The position numbers were made by a program, and so were the translations under genes. The notes below the pieces were generated by a model. The model had not been told where the DNA came from and did no database searches. It saw only the letters and a program-made list of their open reading frames with translations. Of a stretch of DNA of 64,000 bases, positions 1 through 7,855 are shown piece by piece. Origin of the DNA: Flavobacterium sp. NRK F7 (GTDB lineage Bacteria > Bacteroidota > Bacteroidia > Flavobacteriales > Flavobacteriaceae); assembly GCF_024054195.1 (NCBI RefSeq), contig NZ_JAMXLB010000001.1, forward strand, positions 2,185,085 to 2,249,084. Reading direction: 5' to 3'. Position 1 is the first letter of the stretch, and every line of letters begins with the position of its first letter.

Positions 1-466
1 TAGTATCACTATTAAAGTGGCCTTTCATTACTAGAATACCTGTTCCCATATTATCTATCCAAGTAGAAATGTATTCTTGACTTGTATTGTCATAAGCCAA
101 AGTGCTTTTACCTTCAAAAGGAACACCCATCATAATTCCTTTATGTGTAGATTCTTGATATCTACCCCCTAAAATCATTTTATTTTCAACTCTGAAAGTA
201 GCTTTTACAGGTTCGCTTTTACGGGTAGCCCAAATGGTTAATTCTTCTTCCCAAACACCATTGTCATTAGCCATGATTTCATGAGTTTTAGTAGGAGTCA
301 TGTGTTTTTCCCATGCTTTACTTACAGTTGCAGAATCAGGTGGCAATTCATTTTGTACAATAACTTCGGGTATTTCTAAATTGTATTCCCCATCTGCTTT
401 AGGTGTAATATCTTTGCAAGAATACAGGCATGAAAAGATAAGTAATAGTGGTAAAATTGCTCTCAT
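1..466 (-). CDS. DUF1579-like lipoprotein, 3' end outside window
   Basis: A reading frame starts at 466 on the minus strand and runs off the left edge, so about 155 residues of the N-terminal side are visible. It begins MRAILPLLLIFSCLYSCKD, a lipoprotein signal with a lipid-modifiable Cys near residue 18. The body contains TFRVENKMILGGRYQESTHKG and MMGVPFEGKSTLAYDN, which match the pattern of the DUF1579 family (small beta-barrel secreted proteins of unknown function). The -7 box TATATTTG lies 28 bases upstream. The family call is from recall of the motif; the C-terminus cannot be judged. Confidence 0.75.
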   Translation of the reverse strand, partial: MRAILPLLLIFSCLYSCKDITPKADGEYNLEIPEVIVQNELPPDSATVSKAWEKHMTPTKTHEIMANDNGVWEEELTIWATRKSEPVKATFRVENKMILGGRYQESTHKGIMMGVPFEGKSTLAYDNTSQEYISTWIDNMGTGILVMKGHFNSDT

Positions 467-493
467 AATGATAGTTATTTAGGGTTCTTTAAC

Positions 494-501
494 CAAATAT
501 A
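494..501 (-). promoter_or_regulatory. -7 promoter box for the DUF1579-like gene
   Basis: Read on the minus strand this is TATATTTG, an exact match to the Bacteroidota -7 consensus TAnnTTTG, 28 bases upstream of the start at 466. No clear -33 TTTG is seen at 19-21 bases. Confidence 0.5.
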
Positions 502-584
502 CTAAAAAAAAGATTACAATTAACATATGTTTAACAATTTATTTAAAAAATCGATAAATTGATTAATTATTAAGAAAAATTTTA

Positions 585-2138
585 TTAATTATTGAATTGA
601 TAAGCACCTATATCAGGATTAGAATTAGGTGGTGTAGGTCTAATTTGTCCTAAAATATCATTAAAATTTGGACTAAGATTTTGCCCTTTATTTATGGCTG
701 CCGAATTTTCATCAATCATTAGATTATTTTCGTTTGGTTCTATAAACTTGGGATTATTGCTAGATGAACTAGTAGCAATTAAACAGGCATCATATCTAGA
801 ACCTGAAAATTGGTATAATGGATTATTGGTAAACTGATTGTTTGTATCGTTAAATCGAATCAAACAATTATTGAATTGATAATTGAAGTTAGCATCTATT
901 CCTTCTTTTTCAAATACTAATGCATAATTATTGGAACCATATAGAATACAATTTGTAAAAGTTGCATTGTCTAAAGCAAATTCTGGAGTACCATTATAAT
1001 CATCGATATAGACTGCACTTTGGCTTGGTGAAGGCCAATAATTCCCAAAAGTACAATGTGTAAATTGATAGTTTCCGCCAAATGTACAAGCAATTCCTGC
1101 TTCTCCACAATTGTTTGTAATCATATTGTTTCCAGAAATATAACCCGTACGTGCTAAAAGACCAACATTGCTACAATTATAAATTTGAACATTGTTCAAG
1201 CTTAGGTTTTCGAATCCTTCATTACCTGTTACCAATATACCAACAGTAGCATTTTTTATGGTTGCGTAGTCTATTGAATTGTTAATACTTCCTAAAGTAA
1301 ACCAAATTGTTCCCCATTGTCCAGGAATTTCTGAGAATTCGGGTTCTAAACGATCTCCTTCAAAAGTAACTTCATTTTCTAAACTTTCCGTTGTGGATAA
1401 AGTGCCATTAACTTGTAATGAGGCATCATCGGCTATTATTAATCCAGATTCAGCATGAAAATGAATACGTGCACCTGCATCAACGACAAGTGTTTTTGTA
1501 TTGGGTACAACGGCATAACCATATATAACGTAAGGTTTTGTATTTGTCCAATGTAATTCATCTCCATTAATTGGATCGGTCTCAGTTAAAATACTAGCTT
1601 TAATCGTAATCGGGTTTCCTTCTTCATCCATACCTAAACTAATATTTTCATAGGTATACGTGTTATCAGGATTTTGTGTTCTTTCAGGATAGATAAAATA
1701 AGCATCTTGAATTAGCGTAACCAATTCCACTTTTTGGAAATTACTATCCGTTCCAAATTGAATTTGATCAGTATATAAAAAATCGGAAGGGTTTGCATCA
1801 GCTACATCTGAAGTAACAGCTACAAAAACATATAAACTATCATTGGCTAATAACTCTACATTTTCAAATATTTTTCCAGGCAAACCATCAACCATCAATC
1901 GATAATTGGAATTTTCGCCTTTTCCTAGTTGTATTTTTGGAATTGAAATATTTTTATTACTATTATTATATACTTTTAGTGTGTATGTACTAGAACCAAT
2001 ATTGGTAAAAACAGTATCTAAATACACTGTGTCTTTTGAGAATGAAAGATTTCCTACACTCGGTTCAAAATCAAAATCATTTCTACAAGAAAATAAAGTC
2101 ACAAATAATACAATGAATAGATAAGAATAGTTTTTCAT
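585..2138 (-). CDS. Right-handed beta-helix lipoprotein
   Basis: A 517-residue protein that begins with a hydrophobic signal ending LFVTLFSCRND, so Cys18 is the likely lipidation site and the protein is probably outer-membrane anchored. Residues about 30-130 resemble an Ig-like domain (DTVYLDTVFTNIGSS, YVFVAVTSDV). The central part has short strand-turn repeats with Asn ladders (NCSNVGLLAR, NNCGEAGIA, NCILYGSNNYALVF), typical of a parallel beta helix. It ends in DIGAYQFNN, as in many Bacteroidota beta-helix proteins. Function is unknown; no catalytic residues of polysaccharide lyases are evident. It is transcribed alone or with the lipoprotein gene downstream. Confidence 0.75.
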   Translation of the reverse strand: MKNYSYLFIVLFVTLFSCRNDFDFEPSVGNLSFSKDTVYLDTVFTNIGSSTYTLKVYNNSNKNISIPKIQLGKGENSNYRLMVDGLPGKIFENVELLANDSLYVFVAVTSDVADANPSDFLYTDQIQFGTDSNFQKVELVTLIQDAYFIYPERTQNPDNTYTYENISLGMDEEGNPITIKASILTETDPINGDELHWTNTKPYVIYGYAVVPNTKTLVVDAGARIHFHAESGLIIADDASLQVNGTLSTTESLENEVTFEGDRLEPEFSEIPGQWGTIWFTLGSINNSIDYATIKNATVGILVTGNEGFENLSLNNVQIYNCSNVGLLARTGYISGNNMITNNCGEAGIACTFGGNYQFTHCTFGNYWPSPSQSAVYIDDYNGTPEFALDNATFTNCILYGSNNYALVFEKEGIDANFNYQFNNCLIRFNDTNNQFTNNPLYQFSGSRYDACLIATSSSSNNPKFIEPNENNLMIDENSAAINKGQNLSPNFNDILGQIRPTPPNSNPDIGAYQFNN

Positions 2139-2244
2139 CGAATCGAAGATATTAGCATTTTTTTTGATTTGTAAATGTACTATTTTTAAAACAATAACGA
2201 AATTAATCTTGTTTTCTTATGCTACTCAAAAAAGGATAAATTCG

Positions 2245-2252
2245 TATTTTTG
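2245..2252 (+). promoter_or_regulatory. -7 promoter box for the thioesterase-menF operon
   Basis: TATTTTTG, matching TAnnTTTG, 15 bases before the ATG at 2268. Confidence 0.5.
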
Positions 2253-2267
2253 TAGAAATTACATATT

Positions 2268-2693
2268 ATGTTTAATAAAGAAGAAATACTTAAAGTTTGT
2301 ACAAAATTATCTCAAAACACATTAATGCAAACTTTAGAAATAGAATATATAGATGCTGGTGAAGATTTTTTAAAAGCTAAAATGCCAGTTAACCCAAGAG
2401 TACACCAACCTATGGGATTATTGCATGGTGGAGCTTCAGTTGCACTAGCAGAAAGTGTAGGTAGTGCTGCTTCTATTATGTTTATCGATCCAGAAAAATT
2501 TGAAGTGCGAGGCATTGAAATTAGTGCGAATCACTTAAAGAGTAAGAGAGAAGGTACTGTATTTGCAACTGCAAGAATAATTCACAAAGGACGAAGTATT
2601 CATTTATGGGAAATAAAGATTGTAGATGAAAAAGAGGCCTTAATTTCGTTGTGTAAACTAACCAATATGGTTTTACCAAGAAGAAAGATGTAA
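2268..2693 (+). CDS. Hotdog-fold thioesterase, probable DHNA-CoA hydrolase (MenI type)
   Basis: A 141-residue PaaI/MenI-type acyl-CoA thioesterase. The motif HQPMGLLHGGASVALAES at about residues 46-63 holds the conserved HGG and the catalytic Glu62. Family members hydrolyse 1,4-dihydroxy-2-naphthoyl-CoA in menaquinone synthesis or phenylacetyl-CoA-type thioesters. Its stop codon overlaps the start of menF by one base (TAATG), so the two are translationally coupled, which favours the menaquinone role. That role is inferred from context and not from a diagnostic residue. Confidence 0.85.
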   Translation: MFNKEEILKVCTKLSQNTLMQTLEIEYIDAGEDFLKAKMPVNPRVHQPMGLLHGGASVALAESVGSAASIMFIDPEKFEVRGIEISANHLKSKREGTVFATARIIHKGRSIHLWEIKIVDEKEALISLCKLTNMVLPRRKM

Positions 2694-3736
2694 TGCAAGA
2701 AATTATTAATAGAGTAAAAAGTAGTTATCAGGAAAAAAAACCTTTTGTGCTTTTTGCCAATCCAAATCATTCGATATTGCATGCTTATTTTCAAAAAGAT
2801 GCTGTTTTGCATTCTTTTGAAAATCAAGATGGGTTTGTATTTACTGCATTTATGTCGAAGCATTCTTTCGTTATTCCTTACGAAAAAAGTGAAGCCTATA
2901 CATGTGAAATTCAACCTTTGTTTTTAGATGCAGAAAATGCTGAAATGGGATCTTTTCCTCTAAGTGAAAATAGTTATTTTGAAAGATTAGTTGAGCAAGC
3001 AGTACAAAGTATCAACCAACATGAATTTTCAAAAGTGGTACTTTCTAGAAAAGTATCTTATGAAGTAGATGTTGATTTTATAAGTTCTTATTTGCATTTA
3101 GTTTCAAGCTATGTTTCGGCTTTTCGTTATCTTTTCTTTCATCCAAAAATTGGAATGTGGATGGGCGCTTCACCAGAACAATTAGTTCAGATTAACGGAA
3201 ATGAATTGCAAACCGTAGCTTTGGCTGGAACCCATCTGTATCAAGAAAATTTAAATTGGGAAGAGAAAGAAAAGCAAGAACAACGATTTGTTACCGACTA
3301 TATTATTACTAATTTAGAACCCTTAGTGGAAAAAATCAATGTGTCTTTACCATTCACCGTTCAAGCAGGTCGTTTGGCACATATTAAAACAACTATTGAT
3401 GCCCAATTAAAGAATTCGCAAATGGCGATTGAGGCGGTGAAAGTTTTACATCCTACTCCAGCAGTTTGTGGTTTACCAAAAGAACCCGCGTTATCATTTA
3501 TTTTGGCAAATGAAAAGTATGACAGAAAGTTTTATGCTGGTTTTTTAGGAGAATGGAAAAGTAAAAAAAGCAATTTATTTGTAAATTTAAGATGTGCAGA
3601 AATTGAAGAAAATGAGATTCATTTTTATGTGGGTTGTGGTATTACTAAAGATAGCATTCCAGAAAAAGAATTTGTAGAGACTGAAAATAAATTAGGTACT
3701 ATTCAAAGGATAATTAAGTTAAAAGTTAAAAGTTAA
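2693..3736 (+). CDS. menF: Isochorismate synthase MenF
   Basis: A 347-residue chorismate-utilising enzyme that converts chorismate to isochorismate, the first committed step to menaquinone. The motif FSKVVLSRKV near residue 115 carries the catalytic Lys region; PTPAVCGLPKEPA near residues 253-265, RKFYAGFLGEW and EKEFVETENKLGTI are the conserved C-terminal motifs. PAVCGLP is typical of isochorismate synthases, whereas anthranilate synthases (such as TrpE in this window) have PAGTLSGAP. It is shorter than the E. coli enzyme, as is usual in Bacteroidota. The last codons lie in a 7-bp direct repeat. It is coupled to the upstream thioesterase. Confidence 0.92.
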   Translation: MQEIINRVKSSYQEKKPFVLFANPNHSILHAYFQKDAVLHSFENQDGFVFTAFMSKHSFVIPYEKSEAYTCEIQPLFLDAENAEMGSFPLSENSYFERLVEQAVQSINQHEFSKVVLSRKVSYEVDVDFISSYLHLVSSYVSAFRYLFFHPKIGMWMGASPEQLVQINGNELQTVALAGTHLYQENLNWEEKEKQEQRFVTDYIITNLEPLVEKINVSLPFTVQAGRLAHIKTTIDAQLKNSQMAIEAVKVLHPTPAVCGLPKEPALSFILANEKYDRKFYAGFLGEWKSKKSNLFVNLRCAEIEENEIHFYVGCGITKDSIPEKEFVETENKLGTIQRIIKLKVKS

Positions 3737-3802
3737 AAGTGTAGTTTTTTACTTCACTATAATATAATTGAAATATAGAAATATAGAAATATAGAAATAT
3801 AG
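3721..3802 (+). repeat. Two short tandem repeat runs between menF and bshB1
   Basis: Positions 3721-3740 hold almost three copies of AAAAGTT spanning the menF stop codon. Positions 3771-3802 hold four exact copies of the 8-bp unit AAATATAG, ending three bases before the bshB1 ATG at 3806. The second run therefore occupies the place of the ribosome binding region and promoter spacer. Confidence 0.85.
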
Positions 3803-3805
3803 AAT

Positions 3806-4522
3806 ATGAAATTAGATATATTGGCTTTTGGGGCACATCCTGATGACGTAGAATTAGGTTGTTCTGGAACTATTGCTAAAGAAATTTCACTTGGAAAAAA
3901 AGTAGGAATTATCGATTTAACCCGAGGCGAATTAGGCACTAGAGGTTCAGCAGAAATTAGAGACAGAGAAGCACAAGAAGCGGCAAAGATTTTAGGAGTT
4001 TCGGTACGAGAAAATTTAGGTTTTAGAGATGGTTTTTTTGTGAATGATGAATTTCATCAATTGGAAATCATAAAGATGATTCGTAAATACCAACCAGAAA
4101 TTATTTTGTGTAATGCTATCGAAGATAGACATATTGATCATGGAAAAGGGAGTAAATTAGTAAGCGATGCTTGCTTTTTGTCGGGTTTAATTAAGATTGA
4201 AACACAACTAGAAGGAGTTATTCAAAAAGCTTGGAGACCCAAAGTGGTATATCATTATATCCAATGGAAAAATATAGAACCTGATTTTGCAGTGGATATT
4301 ACAGGATTTATAGATACTAAAATGGAAAGTGTGTTAGCTTATGGCACCCAATTTTATGATCCTAATTCCAAAGAACCTGTTACGCCAATTACCTCAAAAA
4401 ACTTTTTAGATTCGATAAAATATAGAGCGCAAGACCTTGGAAGACTCATAGGTGTTGAATATGCAGAAGGATTTACGGTAGAAAGATATTTGGCAGTCAA
4501 TAGTTTAGGAGATTTAATATAA
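3806..4522 (+). CDS. bshB1: Bacillithiol biosynthesis deacetylase BshB1
   Basis: A 238-residue zinc deacetylase of the LmbE/PIG-L family that removes the acetyl group from GlcNAc-malate in bacillithiol synthesis. The zinc motif GAHPDD is at residues 9-14 (His11, Asp13, Asp14) and the second zinc/catalytic part, EDRHIDHGKGS, is near residue 108. LDLTRGELGTRGS-like residues (DLTRGELGTRGS, about 37-48) are characteristic of BshB1. No Shine-Dalgarno is visible; the 8-bp AAATATAG repeat sits directly upstream. The length fits the family. Confidence 0.93.
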   Translation: MKLDILAFGAHPDDVELGCSGTIAKEISLGKKVGIIDLTRGELGTRGSAEIRDREAQEAAKILGVSVRENLGFRDGFFVNDEFHQLEIIKMIRKYQPEIILCNAIEDRHIDHGKGSKLVSDACFLSGLIKIETQLEGVIQKAWRPKVVYHYIQWKNIEPDFAVDITGFIDTKMESVLAYGTQFYDPNSKEPVTPITSKNFLDSIKYRAQDLGRLIGVEYAEGFTVERYLAVNSLGDLI

Positions 4523-4538
4523 AAAAGTTTAAAAAATC

Positions 4539-4569
4539 TTTGTCAGATTTATGGAAACTACTATATTTG
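4539..4569 (+). promoter_or_regulatory. Promoter for tRNA-His
   Basis: A -33 box TTTG (4539-4542), a 19-base spacer and a -7 box TATATTTG (4562-4569) give a textbook Bacteroidota housekeeping promoter, about 75 bases before the tRNA. It overlaps the region just after the bshB1 stop. Confidence 0.75.
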
Positions 4570-4642
4570 CACTCGCAAATGAGGCTAGGCTTATTCTCAA
4601 ATTCAAAATAAGAATAGTTTAGGTTTCAAAAGTGTAACAAAC

Positions 4643-4717
<75 letters not shown>

Positions 4718-4726
4718 CTAAATTGC

Positions 4727-4757
4727 AAAAGTGTTGAAGTATTTCAACACTTTTTTT
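4727..4757. terminator. Bidirectional terminator after tRNA-His
   Basis: Stem GTGTTGAA (4731-4738) / TTCAACAC (4743-4750) with a GTAT loop, flanked by A-run and T-run, so it can serve both the tRNA and the converging TSUP gene, whose stop it overlaps. Confidence 0.85.
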
Positions 4758-5490
4758 AGTTTATAACAATTTGAATTACCATTACTATTCCAATAAGCAA
4801 GATTAAAACTAAAGATGTTTGTTTGAATCGTTCTTGCGGGATAAATTGTAAAATGTATTTTCCAATATAAGTACCAATCAATCCAATTACAAGTAAAAAA
4901 GGAACATATATTAAATCGTGTTGGTGAATAAACCCGTTTTTGAAATAAACAATAGTTCGGGTAAAATCAATAGCAAAATCAATAGCTGCTGAAGTGGCAA
5001 TGAAAACGGTTTTTTCTAAATTAAAAGCGGCCATTGTAATCCCTCTAATAGCTCCACCAGTTCCTAATAAGCCAGCTGTAAAACCAGATAAAGCACCTCC
5101 AGTAATCGATTGTTTTGGTTCCGGTTTAATGACTAATTCTTTTTTTATTAGAAACAGTAAACTAAAAATTATTAAAAAAATAGCTAAAATGATTTTTAAG
5201 ATATAGGAATCTAGATAGCTGGATAAGATACCTCCTACAATTACAAAAAGAACAGATGGTAACCCAATGTATAACAATAATTTTTTGTCCAAACCTTTTC
5301 GGAAAAGTGCCATTTTACTGATATTACTTGATAAGTGAAAAATAGCAGTTAAACCTAATACAGTTTGAAAATCGAAGAAAAAACTGGATAGCGGTACAAA
5401 AAACACGGAAGAACCAAAACCACCTATGGTTCCAATAATCTCTGCTAGTAGTGCAAAAAACAAAAAGAGATAACTGATTCGATCAAACAT
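4756..5490 (-). CDS. TauE/SafE (TSUP) family membrane permease
   Basis: A 244-residue integral membrane protein with about seven to eight hydrophobic segments and the repeated Gly-rich pattern of the TSUP family (FGSSVFFVPLSSFFF near the N-terminus; GFTAGLLGTGGAIRGITMAA near residue 138). TSUP proteins export or import sulfite, sulfoacetate and related organic anions; substrate here cannot be told. A -7 box TATATTTG lies 14 bases upstream. It is a single gene between two terminators. Confidence 0.88.
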   Translation of the reverse strand: MFDRISYLFLFFALLAEIIGTIGGFGSSVFFVPLSSFFFDFQTVLGLTAIFHLSSNISKMALFRKGLDKKLLLYIGLPSVLFVIVGGILSSYLDSYILKIILAIFLIIFSLLFLIKKELVIKPEPKQSITGGALSGFTAGLLGTGGAIRGITMAAFNLEKTVFIATSAAIDFAIDFTRTIVYFKNGFIHQHDLIYVPFLLVIGLIGTYIGKYILQFIPQERFKQTSLVLILLIGIVMVIQIVIN

Positions 5491-5503
5491 TGCTTCTTTT
5501 TTT

Positions 5504-5511
5504 CAAATATA
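5504..5511 (-). promoter_or_regulatory. -7 promoter box for the TSUP permease gene
   Basis: Minus-strand TATATTTG, 14 bases upstream of the start at 5490. Confidence 0.5.
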
Positions 5512-5518
5512 AATAAAA

Positions 5519-5545
5519 AAAAACTCCTAACTAGTAGGAGTTTTT
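5519..5545 (-). terminator. Terminator downstream of pyrE operon
   Basis: Nine-base stem AAACTCCTA (5521-5529) / TAGGAGTTT (5535-5543) with loop ACTAG and flanking A/T runs, immediately 3' of the SRPBCC gene. Confidence 0.85.
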
Positions 5546-5570
5546 TAAGGTGTCTTTATTAAATGCACCA

Positions 5571-5963
5571 TTATAATTTATGCATGTTTTGTGAAAGGGT
5601 CTCAATAAATTTACTAATAGGACCTTTTACCATCATAGCCATCATTGGATTAAAATCTCCTTCAAAAAATAACTGTACTTCTGTTTTATTTGCATCCAAT
5701 GCATTCAAATTTCCTGTTAATGTAAAAGGTAATTTGCTTGATGCCGCTCCTAAAATAATTTTAGAATGAGGTATAGCTTCTTTTTTTACTAATTTAATTT
5801 CGGGCATTCCTTTCAATCCAAATTCAAAACAATTTTCATCAATTACTTCAAATTTTGCAATGTTTTCTGGCATTAACTTTTCAAAATTTTTAACGTCAGT
5901 CAAGGCATTAAAGATATATTCGGCCGATTTTTCTACTACTACTTTTGTACTCTCTAAGTTCAT
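5571..5963 (-). CDS. SRPBCC (START/Bet v1-like) family protein
   Basis: A 130-residue protein beginning MNLESTKVVVEKSAEYIFNA, the usual opening of a polyketide-cyclase/SRPBCC ligand-binding fold, with ALTDVKNFEKLMPENI and a C-terminal helix KGPISKFIETLSQNMHKL. It lies 16 bases downstream of pyrE on the same strand, an arrangement I recall as common in flavobacteria, so it is probably cotranscribed. Ligand and function are unknown. Confidence 0.8.
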   Translation of the reverse strand: MNLESTKVVVEKSAEYIFNALTDVKNFEKLMPENIAKFEVIDENCFEFGLKGMPEIKLVKKEAIPHSKIILGAASSKLPFTLTGNLNALDANKTEVQLFFEGDFNPMMAMMVKGPISKFIETLSQNMHKL

Positions 5964-5979
5964 TATTTCCTATTTTATT

Positions 5980-6627
5980 TTAACTATTTGCATTCCAGCT
6001 TGCTGGATTTTTTCTCCATTCTTGTAAGGTAGCGATTTCTTCTTGATCAACATATTTTCGGTTTACGGCTTCATGAATTAAGTTTTCATAATTGCTTAAT
6101 GTATATAAAGTTACATTAGCTTCTTTAAAACGCGCTACAGAAAGATCAAATCCATAGGTGAAAATAGCAGCCATTCCTTTAATATTAGCACCTTCATTAC
6201 GAAGCGCTTCAACTGCTTGTAAACTACTTCCTCCCGTACTGATTAAATCTTCAACTACGACTACATTTTGTCCTTTTTCTAAGAAACCTTCCACTTGATT
6301 TTGTCTTCCGTGTTTTTTAGGCTCTGGTCGAACATAAACAAAAGGGAGGCCTAAAGCTTCTGCAACCAATATTCCTACACCAATGGCGCCTGTTGCTACC
6401 CCTGCAATAACATCGGGTTTACCAAATTTTTCTTCAATATTTTTGGCAAATTCATCTCTAATAAAATTTCTAATTGCTGGAAATGAGAGGATTATTCTGT
6501 TGTCACAATAAATAGGGGATTGCCATCCTGAAGCCCATGTAAAAGGATTTTTAGAATTTAATTTAATTGCGTTTATTTGTAAAAGCAATTCGGCAGTTTT
6601 TTCGGCTGTGTTGGTATTAAAAATCAT
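5980..6627 (-). CDS. pyrE: Orotate phosphoribosyltransferase
   Basis: A 215-residue enzyme that joins orotate to PRPP in UMP synthesis. The PRPP-binding motif VVVVEDLISTGGSS is at residues 122-135, preceded by the flexible loop EPKKHGRQNQVEG (102-114) and PDVIAGVATGAIG (71-83). Its -7 box TACATTTG ends five bases before the ATG, so the mRNA has at most a few bases of leader. That box overlaps the start of the divergent NUDIX gene. Confidence 0.95.
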   Translation of the reverse strand: MIFNTNTAEKTAELLLQINAIKLNSKNPFTWASGWQSPIYCDNRIILSFPAIRNFIRDEFAKNIEEKFGKPDVIAGVATGAIGVGILVAEALGLPFVYVRPEPKKHGRQNQVEGFLEKGQNVVVVEDLISTGGSSLQAVEALRNEGANIKGMAAIFTYGFDLSVARFKEANVTLYTLSNYENLIHEAVNRKYVDQEEIATLQEWRKNPASWNANS

Positions 6628-6631
6628 ATTG

Positions 6632-6639
6632 CAAATGTA
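6632..6639 (-). promoter_or_regulatory. -7 promoter box for pyrE
   Basis: Minus-strand TACATTTG, an exact TAnnTTTG match, ending 5 bases before the pyrE ATG (6627) and covering the ATG (6635) of the divergent gene. Confidence 0.6.
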
Positions 6640-7222
6640 TAAAGTTTTTGTAAACGATAAGGCACTTTTTTTGACAAATGAAGTTCAAAAAGAGACAAAT
6701 TTTAAAATTTTTTTGTTAGAAAGCATTGATATTAAAAAGCTCATCATAAAACTTTTTCAAAATAAAATTGAAAATGCCTTTTTATATCATCCCGATGAAA
6801 AGCTGATAATGAAAACTTTGAAAGCAAAAATACCTGTAGTTAAAGCAGGAGGTGGTTTGGTTTATAATGAGGAAGGGAACGTTTTGTTTATCTACAGGAA
6901 CGGAAAATGGGATTTACCAAAAGGAGGAACCGAAAAAAATGAAACGATGGAAGAAACCGCCATGAGAGAGGTAGAAGAAGAAACAGGGGTTTCAGGTTTA
7001 TCAATTTCTAAGAAACTTCAAAAAACGTATCATGTATTTAAAAGGAATGGTCGATATAAACTCAAACAAACCTATTGGTACGAAATGAAATCTACTTTTA
7101 AAGGGATGCCTCAAGGTCAAGAAGACGAAGGAATTGAAAAAGTAGTTTGGGTTTCCCCAAATGAAATTCCGAAGCTATTAGAAAATTCCTATGAAAACAT
7201 CAAATTGCTGTTTGAAAAATAA
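6635..7222 (+). CDS. NUDIX hydrolase
   Basis: A 195-residue protein using the ATG at 6635 (MYKVFVNDKALFLTNE); a longer frame from 6608 would overlap pyrE coding sequence. The Nudix box GGTEKNETMEETAMREVEEETGV is split here as GGTEKNETME then ETAMREVEEETGV, at about residues 97-119, with all the Glu residues that bind metal. The N-terminal 65 residues are an extra alpha/beta part. It probably hydrolyses a nucleoside diphosphate derivative; the substrate is unknown. It is divergent from pyrE with only seven bases between the starts. Confidence 0.88.
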   Translation: MYKVFVNDKALFLTNEVQKETNFKIFLLESIDIKKLIIKLFQNKIENAFLYHPDEKLIMKTLKAKIPVVKAGGGLVYNEEGNVLFIYRNGKWDLPKGGTEKNETMEETAMREVEEETGVSGLSISKKLQKTYHVFKRNGRYKLKQTYWYEMKSTFKGMPQGQEDEGIEKVVWVSPNEIPKLLENSYENIKLLFEK

Positions 7223-7338
7223 GCTATTTAAACTTTTTATATCCTCATATTCATATTTTGTAAACTTTCATTAAAATAGTGTAAGACGTTTCTGTGTTGT
7301 TTTTTAGAAATTTGTATAAACATTAAAAAACAATTGAC

Positions 7339-7785
7339 ATGGAAACGAAAAAAAACATCGAAATTTTAAACGAATTAATTTCATTTTTAGAAGACGGTAG
7401 AGTAGGTTATACCAATGCTGCTGAAAACTGTGAAGACAGTAAATTGAAAACAGAATTTTTAGGAATTGCCAGAGACCGTTCTTTAATGGTGGTGCAATTA
7501 CAAGATGAAGTAAACCGATTAGGTAAATCTACAGATGCTACTGATGGTCCGTTAGGCGCTATTCACAGAGCATGGATTGATTTTAAATCGATGGTAACAG
7601 GTCATGATAATGAAGCCATTATTGAGGCGTGTTTAACTGGAGAAAATGCAGCTCAAGAAAAATTTAAAGATGCATTAAAAGAAAAAAGTTTAACTCCAGA
7701 ATTATTTGCGATTATTTCTGCTCAATTATTATCGATTGAAAAAGCAATGGCTAAGATTAAAGCGTATAAAAACATTTCTATATAA
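7339..7785 (+). CDS. DUF2383 (PA2169-type) four-helix bundle protein
   Basis: A 148-residue all-helical acidic protein with a ferritin-like pattern: EILNELISFLEDGRVGYTNA at the N-terminus and GPLGAIHRAWIDFKSMVTG in the middle. This matches the PA2169/DUF2383 family of stress-associated proteins of unknown function. It is monocistronic, with a terminator 25 bases downstream. No TAnnTTTG box sits at the usual distance, so it might use another sigma factor; that is an inference. Confidence 0.83.
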   Translation: METKKNIEILNELISFLEDGRVGYTNAAENCEDSKLKTEFLGIARDRSLMVVQLQDEVNRLGKSTDATDGPLGAIHRAWIDFKSMVTGHDNEAIIEACLTGENAAQEKFKDALKEKSLTPELFAIISAQLLSIEKAMAKIKAYKNISI

Positions 7786-7807
7786 ATTACAAACACAACT
7801 ATCCATT

Positions 7808-7839
7808 AAAAAAGGCTTGCATTTGCAAGCCTTTTTTTA
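7808..7839. terminator. Bidirectional terminator
   Basis: Ten-base stem AAAGGCTTGC (7811-7820) / GCAAGCCTTT (7825-7834), loop ATTT, then a T-run; it lies between the convergent DUF2383 and M14 peptidase genes. Confidence 0.9.
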
Positions 7840-7855
7840 TTTTTTAAAATACAAT

